From positions 124,001-188,000 of the forward strand of contig NZ_JGZI01000008.1 of NCBI RefSeq assembly GCF_000741705.1: a stretch of DNA of 64,000 nucleotides. Reading direction: 5' to 3'. Under the pieces are notes generated by a model that was given only the letters and a program-made list of their open reading frames with translations, did no database searches and was not told the origin of the DNA. Within the stretch, counting starts at the first letter, position 1. Each line of letters begins with the position of its first letter. Positions 17,093 to 26,869 of this stretch are shown piece after piece. The translations under genes and the position numbers were made by a program. This stretch comes from Bifidobacterium psychraerophilum. Lineage in GTDB: Bacteria; Actinomycetota; Actinomycetes; Actinomycetales; Bifidobacteriaceae.

Positions 17093-17998
17093 ATGAGTTT
17101 TGAGCAACAATCACAGAAGGCCTCGGAGAAGATCCACAGCGGTCGGGTATTCAGCTCGCTGCCGATGCCTGAGGGTGTCGAGGCACTTGTTATCGAGGCC
17201 TCGGTCGGGCCGCTGACGGCCATCCATGCACCCGTTGCGGAAGGGGTGAAGGGCAAGGGCACCGCGCTCTTCATACCCGGTTTCACCGGCAGCAAGGAAG
17301 ATTTCTATGAGCTCTTCGCGCTGCTGCCTCAGCGGGGTTGGGATGTATGGGCATATTCCCAGCGTGGCCAGGGCGACTCGGTCGCGCCTAGCGGCATCGA
17401 GTCCTACGGAAGGGATCAGACCGCCTCTGACGCCTTGGAAGTCGCCGCCATCATCACGCAGGCCACGGCCTGCGATGGCATACACCTGCTAGGACACAGC
17501 TTCGGTGGACTGGTGGCCCAGGCCACGGTCATCAAGGATCCCAGCCCGTTCAGAAGTCTGACCCTGATGAGCTCAGGCCCCCACGGATGGCCCGGCCGCA
17601 AGGCGGATATCCGCGAACGCCTGCTGAACAGCGGCGGTGTGGACCTCTGGCGTCTGGATAACCCGGATAAGGCCGATTGGCCCGATGACAGGCTCGATCC
17701 CTTGCAGCGCTTCCTGCGTGAGCGTTCGGAACGCACCAGCACGGATCAGCTCATCGGAGCCATCGATCAGCTCGCGAATGTGCACGACACCACCTTCGAG
17801 GTGAAGGACACCGGTCTTCCGGCCCTGGTCTTCCACGGCATCGACGACATCTATGCCTGGCCGCAGGAGTGGCAGCACCGCATGGCGATCCTGCTGGGGG
17901 CCAGATATGAAATCATCCCCGATGCGGCCCACTGCCCGAACGGTGAGAACCCGGTGCCAACAGCCGATCTGCTTGACGATTTCTGGTCGAAGCACTGA
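17093..17998 (+). CDS. Alpha/beta hydrolase in the glucan operon
   Basis: 301 residues with the alpha/beta hydrolase fold. The nucleophile elbow is LLGHSFGG, the oxyanion region FIPGFTGSKEDF, with the acid in HGIDDIYAWP and the histidine in PDAAHCPNGE. It starts 30 bases after the ATPase stop behind AAAGGGG, so it belongs to the operon. There is no signal peptide, so it acts in the cytoplasm. It could be an esterase that removes acyl groups from imported oligosaccharides, but this is inference; the family also includes lipases and haloperoxidase-like enzymes. Confidence 0.8.
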   Translation: MSFEQQSQKASEKIHSGRVFSSLPMPEGVEALVIEASVGPLTAIHAPVAEGVKGKGTALFIPGFTGSKEDFYELFALLPQRGWDVWAYSQRGQGDSVAPSGIESYGRDQTASDALEVAAIITQATACDGIHLLGHSFGGLVAQATVIKDPSPFRSLTLMSSGPHGWPGRKADIRERLLNSGGVDLWRLDNPDKADWPDDRLDPLQRFLRERSERTSTDQLIGAIDQLANVHDTTFEVKDTGLPALVFHGIDDIYAWPQEWQHRMAILLGARYEIIPDAAHCPNGENPVPTADLLDDFWSKH

Positions 17999-18140
17999 TC
18001 GGCCGGTCGTGGGATCTCTGAACACCGAGACCTCAAGACCCCGAGCCCAGGCATCACGCGAATACAGCATTTGACGGTTGCGTGCACGAGGAATGCCGTG
18101 CATGCCGCCGCAAGAACGAGATAGAACGAAGGACACCATC

Positions 18141-21100
18141 ATGACTGTTGACACCAAAGGATCAACCATTCCCGACAAGCAGTCTGTCGACTGGAGTGTT
18201 TGGAAGCAGGGCAAGGAAACCGATCCTGTGATCACGAACGGCGATGTGGAGATCGCATTCACCGAATTCGGTGATATCGCCAGCATCAGTTCGGGAGAAC
18301 TCCAGATCTCCCAGTACCGTCCAGGTCAACATGACGCTGGTATCGCGGGGCTTTGGCTCAGGCGGCACGATGGGAACGGCATCACCAGCACGCCGCTGAT
18401 CGGTGTCTACTCCAATTCGAACTGGGGCGCGGAAGGCGGCACCGCGGTCTGGAAGGGCTCGGATCTGGGCGCTTCATGGACCGTCACCTTGGCGATCGAT
18501 CCCGAAAGCCCCACATGGGCATGGCATGTGAGTGTGGATGCTGCGGCATCCGATACCGCATCGTGGGATATCGTCACCGATCAGGATCTCGCACTGGCTC
18601 CGCGTGCCCAGGCACTCACCAGCGAACCGTACATCTCCCAGTACATCGCGTACAGAAGCGCCGATCTTCCGGGACTGGGCCGAGTGGTCGCCGCACGGCA
18701 GACCATGTCCAGCGCACCGAAGATGCCGCTGCTGGTCAGCGCCATCAAGGAGGGTGCCCAGGCACATCTCACTGACGGCTTCGACTTCTACGGCAAGCAG
18801 GCACGCCTCGGTTCACGACCGCAGATGCTGGACGATGCCACCTGGGATGGTGGCAGAACCAATCAATACGAGTTCGGCATGATCGCTCTGCTGTCGAATT
18901 CCGAGAAGGCAAGTCAGGAGGGTCTCGAATGGACCGAGGTCCTCACCTTCGACCCTGATTTCCGCGGCGAACTTCCCGATGCCTGTGAGGATTACTCCAA
19001 GAAGGCCCTGGAACGCACGGAGGCATTCCTCCCCGAGGCGCTTCGCCAGGCGGCGTCGTTGCAGTTGAGCGAAGCCGGTTCGTCCAGGTCGGCCGACGCC
19101 CACGCGCCATCCCTGCTCGCGGTCGCACCGGTGATCAACGGTGATGACCTCGCTGACGAGGAGTTGGTACGCCTTGCCTCAGGCCAGGCCCGGGATCTGG
19201 AACGCGACGACGAAGGGCATGTGCTCTCATACTTCGCCGACCGGGCAGCCCATGTGGTGGCGAAGAGCAAGGAACTGCTGGTAAGCCGCTCACATGGACA
19301 GGTGCTTCTCGCCGGAAGCGTGAACACGTCCGAACACCCGGTTTTCGCAACAACCACCTATGCCCCCGGCGTTTTCGCCTCGCATATCGTATTCGGCAAT
19401 ACGAATATGAACCGTCTGGTTTCGGTACAGCGCACCAGTCTGAACCTGCTGCGTTCCGAGGGTGTGCGCATCCTGATCCGCAAGGACGGGCAGTGGTCCG
19501 TTCTCGGCGTTCCCTCCGCATACATCATGGAATTGGGTGCTTCACGGTGGGTGTATCGCTTCGGTGAGCAGACCATCACCGTGACCACAACGGCATATGC
19601 CGACCGCGACGGCATGAGCGTCGAACTCCAGGCAAGCGAAGCCGTGGACGTTCTGATGACCGCCGACGTGGAGTTCCCGGAGAACTGGAAGATCCGGAAT
19701 GCCGGGATACCAGGACACGACCAGGCGATTGCGCTCACACCAGAGGCCGGTACCTCGGTCGCGGGCCACTGCCCCGGATTGGGCTATGTGTTCGCAGCCG
19801 ACGGTGCCGTGATCTCCAATGACGCGCCCCTCTTCGGTCAGCAGGATGGTACGCGATCCGAAGGCACCGCGCTGCTGAGCTTCTCGGAGCGACAGACGAC
19901 ATCTCTGAAGGTGGTCGTCACCGCAAGCATGGATGACGCCGACAAGGCCGTCGAGAGCGCCGCCCAGGCACTCGACGACGCGAAGACCACCGAAGAGCAG
20001 CTCGTCGCGCAGTACGCCTACATCAGCGCCTTCATGGACGACTTCAGCATCTCCACCGAGGGCAGGCTCAAGGAATGGAACGAGGGCGCACCGTGGTTCG
20101 TGCAGAACGCCCTGGTGCACTTCCTGTCCCCTCACGGTCTTGAGCAATACTCGGGCGCGGCATGGGGCACCCGTGACGTGTGCCAGGGGCCTTTCGAAAT
20201 GGCATTGGCCTTCGGCCACTTCGACATCGCGAAAGACATCATCCTCAAGGTCTTCGGGCATCAGAACCCGGACGGTTCACTGCCCCAATGGTTCATGTTC
20301 GACGAATACGCCGAGATGTTCCAGCATGATTCACACGGTGATATCCCGGTTTGGCCTCTGATGGCGGTCTACCAGTACCTTGAGGTGGGTGGCGACCGTT
20401 CCCTGCTCGAGGAGCAGGTCGATTTCTGGGATGACGCGGCGCGCACGGGTGACAAACCCACCGTGGCCGATCACCTTGAGCAGACCCTGGAATACATCCG
20501 CACGCATCGGGTGCCCGGCACCGAGCTCTTCTGCTACGGCGAGGGCGATTGGGATGACACCCTGCAACCCGCACAGCAGTCGATGAAGAAGGAGATGGCC
20601 TCCACATGGACCATCGCCCTGCTCTTCCAGGCGACAACCGCATTGCAGCGCCTCCTCAACGAGGCTGGTTGCGAGGAACTGGCACAGGAGTTCGGTGCCG
20701 AGGCCGATGGCATCAAGCGCCAGTTCGCCAAGAACTTCATCTACGACGACGTGCTCGCGGGCTATGTGGTCTTCACCGAGGATGGGCCTGTTCCGGTCAT
20801 CCATCCTGAAGATACGCGAACCGGCCTGCACTACCGCCTGATTCCCATGACCCGCTCCATCATCGCGGGTCTGCTGCCACCGGAAGGTGCGCGCAGCCAC
20901 GAGCAGCTGATCGAGGAGAATCTGCACTATCCGGATGGTGTGCGTCTGATGAACCACCCGGCCAACTATCACGATGGCGTCACCACCTACTTCAAGCGTG
21001 GTGAGCAGGCTGCGAATATCGGCCGCGAAATCGGTCTGATGTATACGCACGCGCATATCCGATACACCGAGGCGCTCGCACAGCTCGGTCGCGATTCGGT

Positions 21101-21626
21101 GGCTGACGAACTGCTGCGCATCAGCCCCGTGGATCAGTTCCAGCGGCTCGCGACCAGTGAGATCCGTCAGCGGAATTGCTACTTCGCTTCGTCGGACGCC
21201 GACTTCCCGGATCGCTATACCGCCGCTGAGCAGTGGGACCGCCTGCGTGCGGATGCCAAGGATCCGGTTGGCGTTCGTGGAGGATGGCGTGTCTATTCCT
21301 CAGGCCCCGGCATCTACCTGCGCCAGGTGATCCAGCATGTCTTCGGCCTGCAGATCCATACGGACAGCGTGGCGATCGACCCGATCCTGCAGATGCAGGA
21401 TGACGGTACCAGCGTTGACCTCGGACTCTTCGGGGCCAAGCGCACGCTGCGCTACCACCTCAGCGACGATGACGCACCCGTTGTGGCATCGGTCGACGGC
21501 AGGGAGCTGGACGGCAACCGCTATGACCTGCCATATCGCCCAGGAGGTCTGGTGCTCAGTGCAGAGGCGATCGCTGACGCCAAGGTCATCGACATCAGCG
21601 TGGGCGTGCACCGCGCGAAGATCTGA
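18141..21626 (+). CDS. GH94-family glucan phosphorylase, 1,2-beta-oligoglucan phosphorylase-like
   Basis: 1161 residues, far longer than cellobiose phosphorylase (about 800) and close to the 1,2-beta-oligoglucan phosphorylase of Listeria innocua. The N-terminal half is beta-sandwich-like; the catalytic (alpha/alpha)6 barrel lies in the second half. AAWGTRDVCQGPFEMALAFG and GEGDWDDTLQPAQ (about residue 800, with the candidate general-acid aspartates) are visible GH94-type motifs. No signal peptide, so it is intracellular. It would cut glucooligosaccharides with phosphate to give glucose 1-phosphate, saving ATP. Linkage specificity rests on length and on the GH3 neighbour. The 142 bases before it hold no promoter I can name. 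Confidence 0.7.
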   Translation: MTVDTKGSTIPDKQSVDWSVWKQGKETDPVITNGDVEIAFTEFGDIASISSGELQISQYRPGQHDAGIAGLWLRRHDGNGITSTPLIGVYSNSNWGAEGGTAVWKGSDLGASWTVTLAIDPESPTWAWHVSVDAAASDTASWDIVTDQDLALAPRAQALTSEPYISQYIAYRSADLPGLGRVVAARQTMSSAPKMPLLVSAIKEGAQAHLTDGFDFYGKQARLGSRPQMLDDATWDGGRTNQYEFGMIALLSNSEKASQEGLEWTEVLTFDPDFRGELPDACEDYSKKALERTEAFLPEALRQAASLQLSEAGSSRSADAHAPSLLAVAPVINGDDLADEELVRLASGQARDLERDDEGHVLSYFADRAAHVVAKSKELLVSRSHGQVLLAGSVNTSEHPVFATTTYAPGVFASHIVFGNTNMNRLVSVQRTSLNLLRSEGVRILIRKDGQWSVLGVPSAYIMELGASRWVYRFGEQTITVTTTAYADRDGMSVELQASEAVDVLMTADVEFPENWKIRNAGIPGHDQAIALTPEAGTSVAGHCPGLGYVFAADGAVISNDAPLFGQQDGTRSEGTALLSFSERQTTSLKVVVTASMDDADKAVESAAQALDDAKTTEEQLVAQYAYISAFMDDFSISTEGRLKEWNEGAPWFVQNALVHFLSPHGLEQYSGAAWGTRDVCQGPFEMALAFGHFDIAKDIILKVFGHQNPDGSLPQWFMFDEYAEMFQHDSHGDIPVWPLMAVYQYLEVGGDRSLLEEQVDFWDDAARTGDKPTVADHLEQTLEYIRTHRVPGTELFCYGEGDWDDTLQPAQQSMKKEMASTWTIALLFQATTALQRLLNEAGCEELAQEFGAEADGIKRQFAKNFIYDDVLAGYVVFTEDGPVPVIHPEDTRTGLHYRLIPMTRSIIAGLLPPEGARSHEQLIEENLHYPDGVRLMNHPANYHDGVTTYFKRGEQAANIGREIGLMYTHAHIRYTEALAQLGRDSVADELLRISPVDQFQRLATSEIRQRNCYFASSDADFPDRYTAAEQWDRLRADAKDPVGVRGGWRVYSSGPGIYLRQVIQHVFGLQIHTDSVAIDPILQMQDDGTSVDLGLFGAKRTLRYHLSDDDAPVVASVDGRELDGNRYDLPYRPGGLVLSAEAIADAKVIDISVGVHRAKI

Positions 21627-21647
21627 TACAAGCATCCGATAAGCAAG

Positions 21648-21673
21648 GGTCCCGCAGCCACGGTTGCGGGACC
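21648..21673 (+). other. Hairpin between GH94 and GH3 genes
   Basis: GGTCCCGCA and TGCGGGACC form a 9-bp stem with an 8-base loop, ending 16 bases before the GH3 start and just ahead of its ribosome binding site GGAGAG. It may stabilise the upstream message or tune read-through. No T run is present. Confidence 0.5.
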
Positions 21674-21689
21674 TCGGTAGGAGAGAATC

Positions 21690-23843
21690 ATGGAACAATC
21701 ACAGTTGACGGATCTGCTCGGTCAGATGACTCTCGATGAGAAGATCGGGCAGTTGCTGCAGATCACAGGCGACTTCTATTCCGATAAGGCCGAGGAACGT
21801 ACCGGCCCGATGACCCAGCTCGGACTGAACGAGGACGATCTGGCGAATGCGGGCACGGTGCTGGGCGTTACCGGTGCGGAAGAATGCCGCAAGATACAGA
21901 CCGCGTACATGAAGCGCAACCGTCTGCATATCCCGACCTTGTTCATGGGCGATGTGATCCACGGATTCCGTACGATCTTCCCGATTCCGCTCGGCCTGGC
22001 ATCGTCATGGGACGATGAGGCCGCCGAAACGATGGCGCGTGTGTCCGGCCATGAGGCTTCGGTCTCGGGTCTGTTCGTGACCTTCTCCCCGATGGTCGAT
22101 CTGGTGCGCGACCCCCGCTGGGGCCGTGTGATGGAGGCTACGGGAGAGGATCCTTACCTCAACGGCAAACTCGCCGCGGCTATGGTCCATGGCTACCAGG
22201 GTGATGACCTCCGTGGCGACACCAGTCGTGTAGCCGCATGCGTGAAGCATTTCGCTGCCTATGGCGCAGCGGTCGCAGGACGTGATTACAACACCGTTGA
22301 TATGTCCGAACGCCAGCTCCGCGACATGTATCTGCCGGGGTACAAGACGGCGATCGACGCGGGCGCAAAACTGGTGATGACATCCTTCAATACCGTTGAC
22401 GGTATACCGGCTTCGGGCAACCGTCACCTCTTCCGCGACATCCTTCGCCGCGAATGGGGCTTCAATGGCGTCGTCATCTCCGACTTCGGCGCGGTGAAGG
22501 AGATGATCTCGCACGGTGTTGCCGGAGATGAGCGTGATGCCGCGAAACTGGCCATCAAGGCCGGCGTTGATATCGAGATGATGACGGTCTGCTATCTGCG
22601 CAACCTCGGCGATCTCATCGAATCCGGGGAGATCCCGGAGCAGGTGCTTGATGAAAGCGTCATGCGCATCCTGCAGTTGAAGAACGACCTCGGTCTTTTC
22701 GAGAACCCACTGCGTGGCGCCGATGAGGCGGAGGAGCGCAAGGTGGTGATGAGCCAGAAGCACCGCAATGCCGCACGTCGTGTCAGCGAGGAATCCATCG
22801 TGCTGCTCAAGAACGAGGATGCCGCGCTGCCTCTGGATGCCGCGAACACGGTCGCGCTGCTGGGCCCCGGTGCCCGCTCCACCGATCTTCTCGGAGCATG
22901 GTCATGGAAGGGCGAGGAGCAGGATGTGACTGCTCTGGATGCCTCCCTGAACGAAGCCGGCTTCCAGGTGCAGACCACGGATGAGATCTTCGACTATCTC
23001 GACCCTTCACAGCAGGCGATCGATGCCGCGGTGCAGTTGGCGGGCAAGGTCGATGTGGTGGTCCTTGCCCTCGGGGAGCCCTCCTTCATGAGTGGAGAGG
23101 CTTCCAGCCGTTCCGACATCCGTCTGCCTCAGGCGCAGATCGAGCTGTTCAAAGCCGTCCAGGCGGTGAACCAGAACGTGATCGTCACACTGTTCAACGG
23201 ACGTCCCCTCGATTTGAGCGATGTCCAGCCAGCCAAGGCGATCGTTGAGGCTTGGTTCCCAGGCACCGAGGGAGGCCGTGCCTTGGCGGATGTGTTGCTC
23301 GGCAAGGTGAATCCTTCGGCCAAACTGACGATGTCCTTCCCCGTTAGTGTCGGACAGGTGCCGCTCTACTACAATGTGGACAACACCGGTCGCCCCTATG
23401 AGAACGATCCTGAAGGCAAATACGTATCGAAGTATCTGGATGTCTCGAATTACGCCGCCTACCCCTTCGGTTTCGGACTGAGCTACAGCTCATTCGAATA
23501 CGGTCAGGTCGAAGTCTCCGACAGCAGCTTCGATGCCGAGCATCCTTTGGAGATCAGCCTGACGCTCAGGAACACTTCGGAGCGTGCAGGAACGGAGATC
23601 GTGCAGCTCTACGTCCACGATCTTGTGGGCGAGGTGGTGCGCCCGATCAAGCAGCTCAAGGGCTATCAGCGTGTGACCCTGGAAGCGGGGGAGAGCCGAA
23701 GGGTGAGTTTCACGCTGAGCGAGCAGGATGTGCGCTATGTGCATCTCGGCGATCGTCTGGAAAGCGATCCGGGGCAGTTCGATGTGATGGTCGGGCCGAA
23801 CAGTCGAGATCTAAGCGAAGCCATCCGCGTCGAACTCTTCTGA
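21690..23843 (+). CDS. GH3 beta-glucosidase
   Basis: 717 residues without a signal peptide. The N-terminal TIM barrel carries GDVIHGFRTIFPIPLG, DPRWGRVMEATGEDPYL, KHFAAYGAAVAGRDYN and the nucleophile aspartate in VVISDFGAV. An alpha/beta sandwich domain follows (about 390-560), and a fibronectin III-like domain ends the protein (from about 610). It matches in length the Listeria innocua sophorose-preferring GH3 enzyme, which sits beside a similar GH94 gene. It would release glucose from the non-reducing end of the short oligomers left by the phosphorylase. It is probably the last gene of the operon. Confidence 0.88.
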   Translation: MEQSQLTDLLGQMTLDEKIGQLLQITGDFYSDKAEERTGPMTQLGLNEDDLANAGTVLGVTGAEECRKIQTAYMKRNRLHIPTLFMGDVIHGFRTIFPIPLGLASSWDDEAAETMARVSGHEASVSGLFVTFSPMVDLVRDPRWGRVMEATGEDPYLNGKLAAAMVHGYQGDDLRGDTSRVAACVKHFAAYGAAVAGRDYNTVDMSERQLRDMYLPGYKTAIDAGAKLVMTSFNTVDGIPASGNRHLFRDILRREWGFNGVVISDFGAVKEMISHGVAGDERDAAKLAIKAGVDIEMMTVCYLRNLGDLIESGEIPEQVLDESVMRILQLKNDLGLFENPLRGADEAEERKVVMSQKHRNAARRVSEESIVLLKNEDAALPLDAANTVALLGPGARSTDLLGAWSWKGEEQDVTALDASLNEAGFQVQTTDEIFDYLDPSQQAIDAAVQLAGKVDVVVLALGEPSFMSGEASSRSDIRLPQAQIELFKAVQAVNQNVIVTLFNGRPLDLSDVQPAKAIVEAWFPGTEGGRALADVLLGKVNPSAKLTMSFPVSVGQVPLYYNVDNTGRPYENDPEGKYVSKYLDVSNYAAYPFGFGLSYSSFEYGQVEVSDSSFDAEHPLEISLTLRNTSERAGTEIVQLYVHDLVGEVVRPIKQLKGYQRVTLEAGESRRVSFTLSEQDVRYVHLGDRLESDPGQFDVMVGPNSRDLSEAIRVELF

Positions 23844-23873
23844 TCCACCCCGGGCGCATCTGCTCGGGATACG

Positions 23874-23925
23874 AATATGGGCGGCTGCCCGAATGCAGGA
23901 TGCATTCCGGGCAGCCGCCCATATT
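23874..23925. terminator. Bidirectional terminator between GH3 and dps
   Basis: A near-perfect 52-base inverted repeat. The arms include ATATGGGCGGCTGCCCG on the left and its complement on the right, around a GAATGCA/TGCATTC inner part and a short loop. It lies 30 bases after the GH3 stop and 13 bases after the convergent dps stop, so it can end both transcripts. Confidence 0.85.
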
Positions 23926-23938
23926 CTTGCCTCTGTGC

Positions 23939-24418
23939 TCACACCAGGTGTGAACGCATGAACCACTGGAACTTCTCGAGCTCCTGCACGTGATCCTGCA
24001 CGATGTTCGAGCTGATCACATCCAGTTCGTCCAGTTCGGCGATCGCCTTGCGGTCATCGGCGATGAATGAATCGTAGTACTCGACCAAGGCCTTCAGGAA
24101 GCTTTCGGTGGAGTGACGGCCGGTCAGGTCGATGCCCTTCCACGAACGGTTGCGGATGATCGCGTCAGGACGACCATCGGGTGAGCCGCCGAGTGTGGCG
24201 ATGCGCTCCGCCGTCTCATCGGCCTGTGCGAGAACGGCTTCGACCTCGGGATCGATCATCTCGTGAACGGCGATGAAGTTCGGGCCGGTCACATTCCAGT
24301 GAGCGTGCTTGAGCACGAGGGCAGCTTCCTGCTCCTGGCTCAGACGGTTCTGCAGAATCGAAATGATTTTCTCTGAAGCGGCTTCATCCAGTCCCGGGAC
24401 TGTGAATTTCAATGCCAT
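23939..24418 (-). CDS. dps: Dps-family ferritin-like DNA-protection protein
   Basis: 159 residues of the expected length, starting MALKFTVPG; codons further upstream in frame are outside the gene. The ferroxidase region is seen in LKHAHWNVTGPNFIAVHEMID and AQADETAERIATLGGSPDG. Dps dodecamers oxidise and store iron and shield DNA from peroxide damage. It acts in the cytoplasm. It lies close to ahpC and the thioredoxin reductase-like gene, which together form an oxidative-stress neighbourhood. Its upstream sequence (24419-24555) shows no clear operator. Confidence 0.92.
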   Translation of the reverse strand: MALKFTVPGLDEAASEKIISILQNRLSQEQEAALVLKHAHWNVTGPNFIAVHEMIDPEVEAVLAQADETAERIATLGGSPDGRPDAIIRNRSWKGIDLTGRHSTESFLKALVEYYDSFIADDRKAIAELDELDVISSNIVQDHVQELEKFQWFMRSHLV

Positions 24419-24555
24419 AATGTCTCCCTCACTGCTAACAGCGTTCGTTCCGCCCTGATGGCGATCACTTGCGTTCATCGCCTTCAACGGGCCTTGCTTC
24501 CAACTGTAGGTGGCGGCAGACGTATCTCAAAATAACACTTGTTCTGTGAGCGTCA

Positions 24556-25884
24556 TCACTCTGTTTTGAGCAGCTCTTCGACATGTTCGTCATCGGTGCG
24601 GCGCTTGACCTCGATGGTGCCGATACGTCGACCATCGACCTTGGTGACCTTCATCTCGTAGCCACCGTCGGAACGGAGCACCTCGCCGATCTCGCCCATC
24701 CGTCCGGTATGTGCCAGGAAGTACCCGGCCACCGTCTCGTAAGGGCCGTCCTCAAGTTCGATGCCGGTCAAGTCGGCGAAATCCTGAAGCGTCATGCCGC
24801 CTTCCACGCTTACCGCGCCGTTGACGAAAGCCTGCTGCGGTTCCTGTTTCGCGGGATGGTCATCGGGAAGATCGTATTCATCGCGTATATCCCCGACCAG
24901 CTCCTCGGTCATGTCCTCAAGTGTGACGATGCCATCGGTGCCGCCGTACTCATCGATGACCACCGCCAGATGGATGCCGCGTTTGCGCAGCAGTTCCAGG
25001 CTCGGCAGCAATTTGGAGGTGCCCGGTAGCTCTATGCCCTCACGCACCACATCGCGAACCGTGCTGGCTTCGGGGTCGCGGATATCAAGCAGATCACGGA
25101 CGTGGACGAAACCGAGTACATCGTCGAAGTCCTTGCCGCTGACAGGGTATCGGGAGTAAGGCTCGTTGCGCACGAAGGCCGCCGCCTCAGCGAGGGGCAT
25201 ATCGCCGTCGAGGAACACCACATCGGCCCTCGGGCGCATCACCTCGGCGACGATGGTTTCGGAAGCGTCGAATACGTCATCCAGAATGGTGCGTTCGTCT
25301 TTGCTGAGCCGGGTGTTCGAGGAGACCAGCACGCGCAGCTCATCATCGCTGACCTGTGTTTCGGCCTGCTGGGGATCGAAGCCGAGCAGTCGCACTATGC
25401 CATTGGTGTTTTTGCCGATCAGCCAGATCAGGGGACGGCAGATGCGTGAGAATATGTCGATTGCAGGCACTGCGGCTCGTGCGATCTGTTCCGCCCGCTG
25501 CATCGCTATGCGCTTGGGCACCAGTTCCGAGATCACGATCGAGAAGTATGCGATCACAATGGTGAGTACGACGGTCACCAGCGGGGAGGCCAGATTGGTG
25601 GGCACTCCCCAGCGTTCGAATACGGGAATCAGGAAGGGTGCTATCGAGGATGCGCCAACTGACGAGGAGAGGAAACCCGACAGTGTGACGCCGATCTGCA
25701 CTGTGGACAGGAAGGTGTTGGGATCCCTGGCGATCTTGCCGACCCTTGCGCCCCGGGCATCCTCCTGTTCCATGCGCTCGACCTGCGAACCGCGCAGTGA
25801 GACCAATGCCAGCTCGGTACCCGAGAAAACGGCGCCGATCACCAGAAAAACAACAATAAGGACAATGTTAAGCCACAATGACAT
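24556..25884 (-). CDS. CNNM/CorC-HlyC-type membrane protein with CBS domains
   Basis: 442 residues. DUF21/CNNM transmembrane region about 1-190 (four hydrophobic stretches; FSGTELALVSLRGSQVERME near the N-terminus), a CBS pair about 205-320 (VMRPRADVVFLDGDMPL, GFVHVRDLLDIRDP), then a CorC_HlyC domain to the end. Despite the historical hemolysin name, these proteins act in magnesium or cobalt export and sensing. It stands alone, transcribed away from dps. Confidence 0.88.
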   Translation of the reverse strand: MSLWLNIVLIVVFLVIGAVFSGTELALVSLRGSQVERMEQEDARGARVGKIARDPNTFLSTVQIGVTLSGFLSSSVGASSIAPFLIPVFERWGVPTNLASPLVTVVLTIVIAYFSIVISELVPKRIAMQRAEQIARAAVPAIDIFSRICRPLIWLIGKNTNGIVRLLGFDPQQAETQVSDDELRVLVSSNTRLSKDERTILDDVFDASETIVAEVMRPRADVVFLDGDMPLAEAAAFVRNEPYSRYPVSGKDFDDVLGFVHVRDLLDIRDPEASTVRDVVREGIELPGTSKLLPSLELLRKRGIHLAVVIDEYGGTDGIVTLEDMTEELVGDIRDEYDLPDDHPAKQEPQQAFVNGAVSVEGGMTLQDFADLTGIELEDGPYETVAGYFLAHTGRMGEIGEVLRSDGGYEMKVTKVDGRRIGTIEVKRRTDDEHVEELLKTE

Positions 25885-25960
25885 ACCTCTAACATACGTG
25901 AGCCCATGCGACTTGCGCTAATAGTATGTAAACCCACGCATTATCCCTATACGGGCGGGG

Positions 25961-26593
25961 TCAGAAGGAGAGAACCTCGACCTTGCCGGTGGTCAGCAGG
26001 TAGCGTGATCCCACGATCATGATCTGTCCCGATGCCACGGCTTCGCGCAGCACCGTGGACCGTTCGACGAGGTTTTCGATGGTGCGGGCCACATGCACGC
26101 GCTCGTAGTCATCGCTGCTGTCGAGTTCGGACTCCCTGGCCGTCTGAATCGAGGCGCCGACCTGGCGCACCACGATGGAATCGGAATCTTCGGCCTTTCC
26201 GAGGCTGAGGCCCTTCAGCGCGGATTGCACGGCACCGCAATGCTCATGCCCCATGACGACGATGAGATTCACATGAAGCGCCTGAACCGAGAATTCCAGT
26301 GATGCCACCACGGCCTCGTCAAGGATTTCTCCGGCCGTCCGGATGGTGAACAGATCACCGAGACCCTGGTCGAATACGATCTCGGGTGGCACGCGTGAAT
26401 CGGAGCAGGAAAGCACCGTGGCGAAAGGATGCTGACCGTCGATGAGCTGTTCCCGTGTTTCCGCATCCTGCCAGGGATGTTCGGCTTCGCCTTGAGAGAA
26501 ACGACGGTTTCCGGCAAGCATGCGACTCCATGTGCTGGTGGCCAGATCCCCATCGGGGCGTTCGAGTGCCGTTGCCTTGTCTTCCTGCTGCAT
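25961..26593 (-). CDS. Beta-carbonic anhydrase
   Basis: 210 residues. The zinc ligands are visible: Cys in SCSDSRVPPEIVFDQG (also the Asp-Arg dyad), and His and Cys in GHEHCGAVQSAL. It interconverts carbon dioxide and bicarbonate in the cytoplasm. Bicarbonate is the substrate of phosphoenolpyruvate carboxylase, encoded 12 kb away, which fits the metabolism. It is divergent from ahpC across a 276-base gap (26594-26869), in which I see only the short dyad GTGAC-G-GTCAC at 26609-26619. Confidence 0.92.
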   Translation of the reverse strand: MQQEDKATALERPDGDLATSTWSRMLAGNRRFSQGEAEHPWQDAETREQLIDGQHPFATVLSCSDSRVPPEIVFDQGLGDLFTIRTAGEILDEAVVASLEFSVQALHVNLIVVMGHEHCGAVQSALKGLSLGKAEDSDSIVVRQVGASIQTARESELDSSDDYERVHVARTIENLVERSTVLREAVASGQIMIVGSRYLLTTGKVEVLSF

Positions 26594-26869
26594 TGTGCCT
26601 GCCTCCTTGTGACGGTCACCTTATCCTACTCCCGGCTGCCTTCGTGCAGGGATCCACCGATGATGCCCCACAAGCTCGGTTTTCCGGGCTTTTGGGTATG
26701 CGCAGGCCTGCCTGTGTGTGCAAGCTCACATAGCTGGGGGCGGGAAGCGCGTGCATCGGCACAGGGCGACGGGATAGCATTGATGGCAACCAGACCTTCC
26801 GCGGAGTGTCCGGATTACGGAGGCTCGCTCAAGGGGTGCAGGAAGGTATTTCGTCGAAAGGGGATAGCA

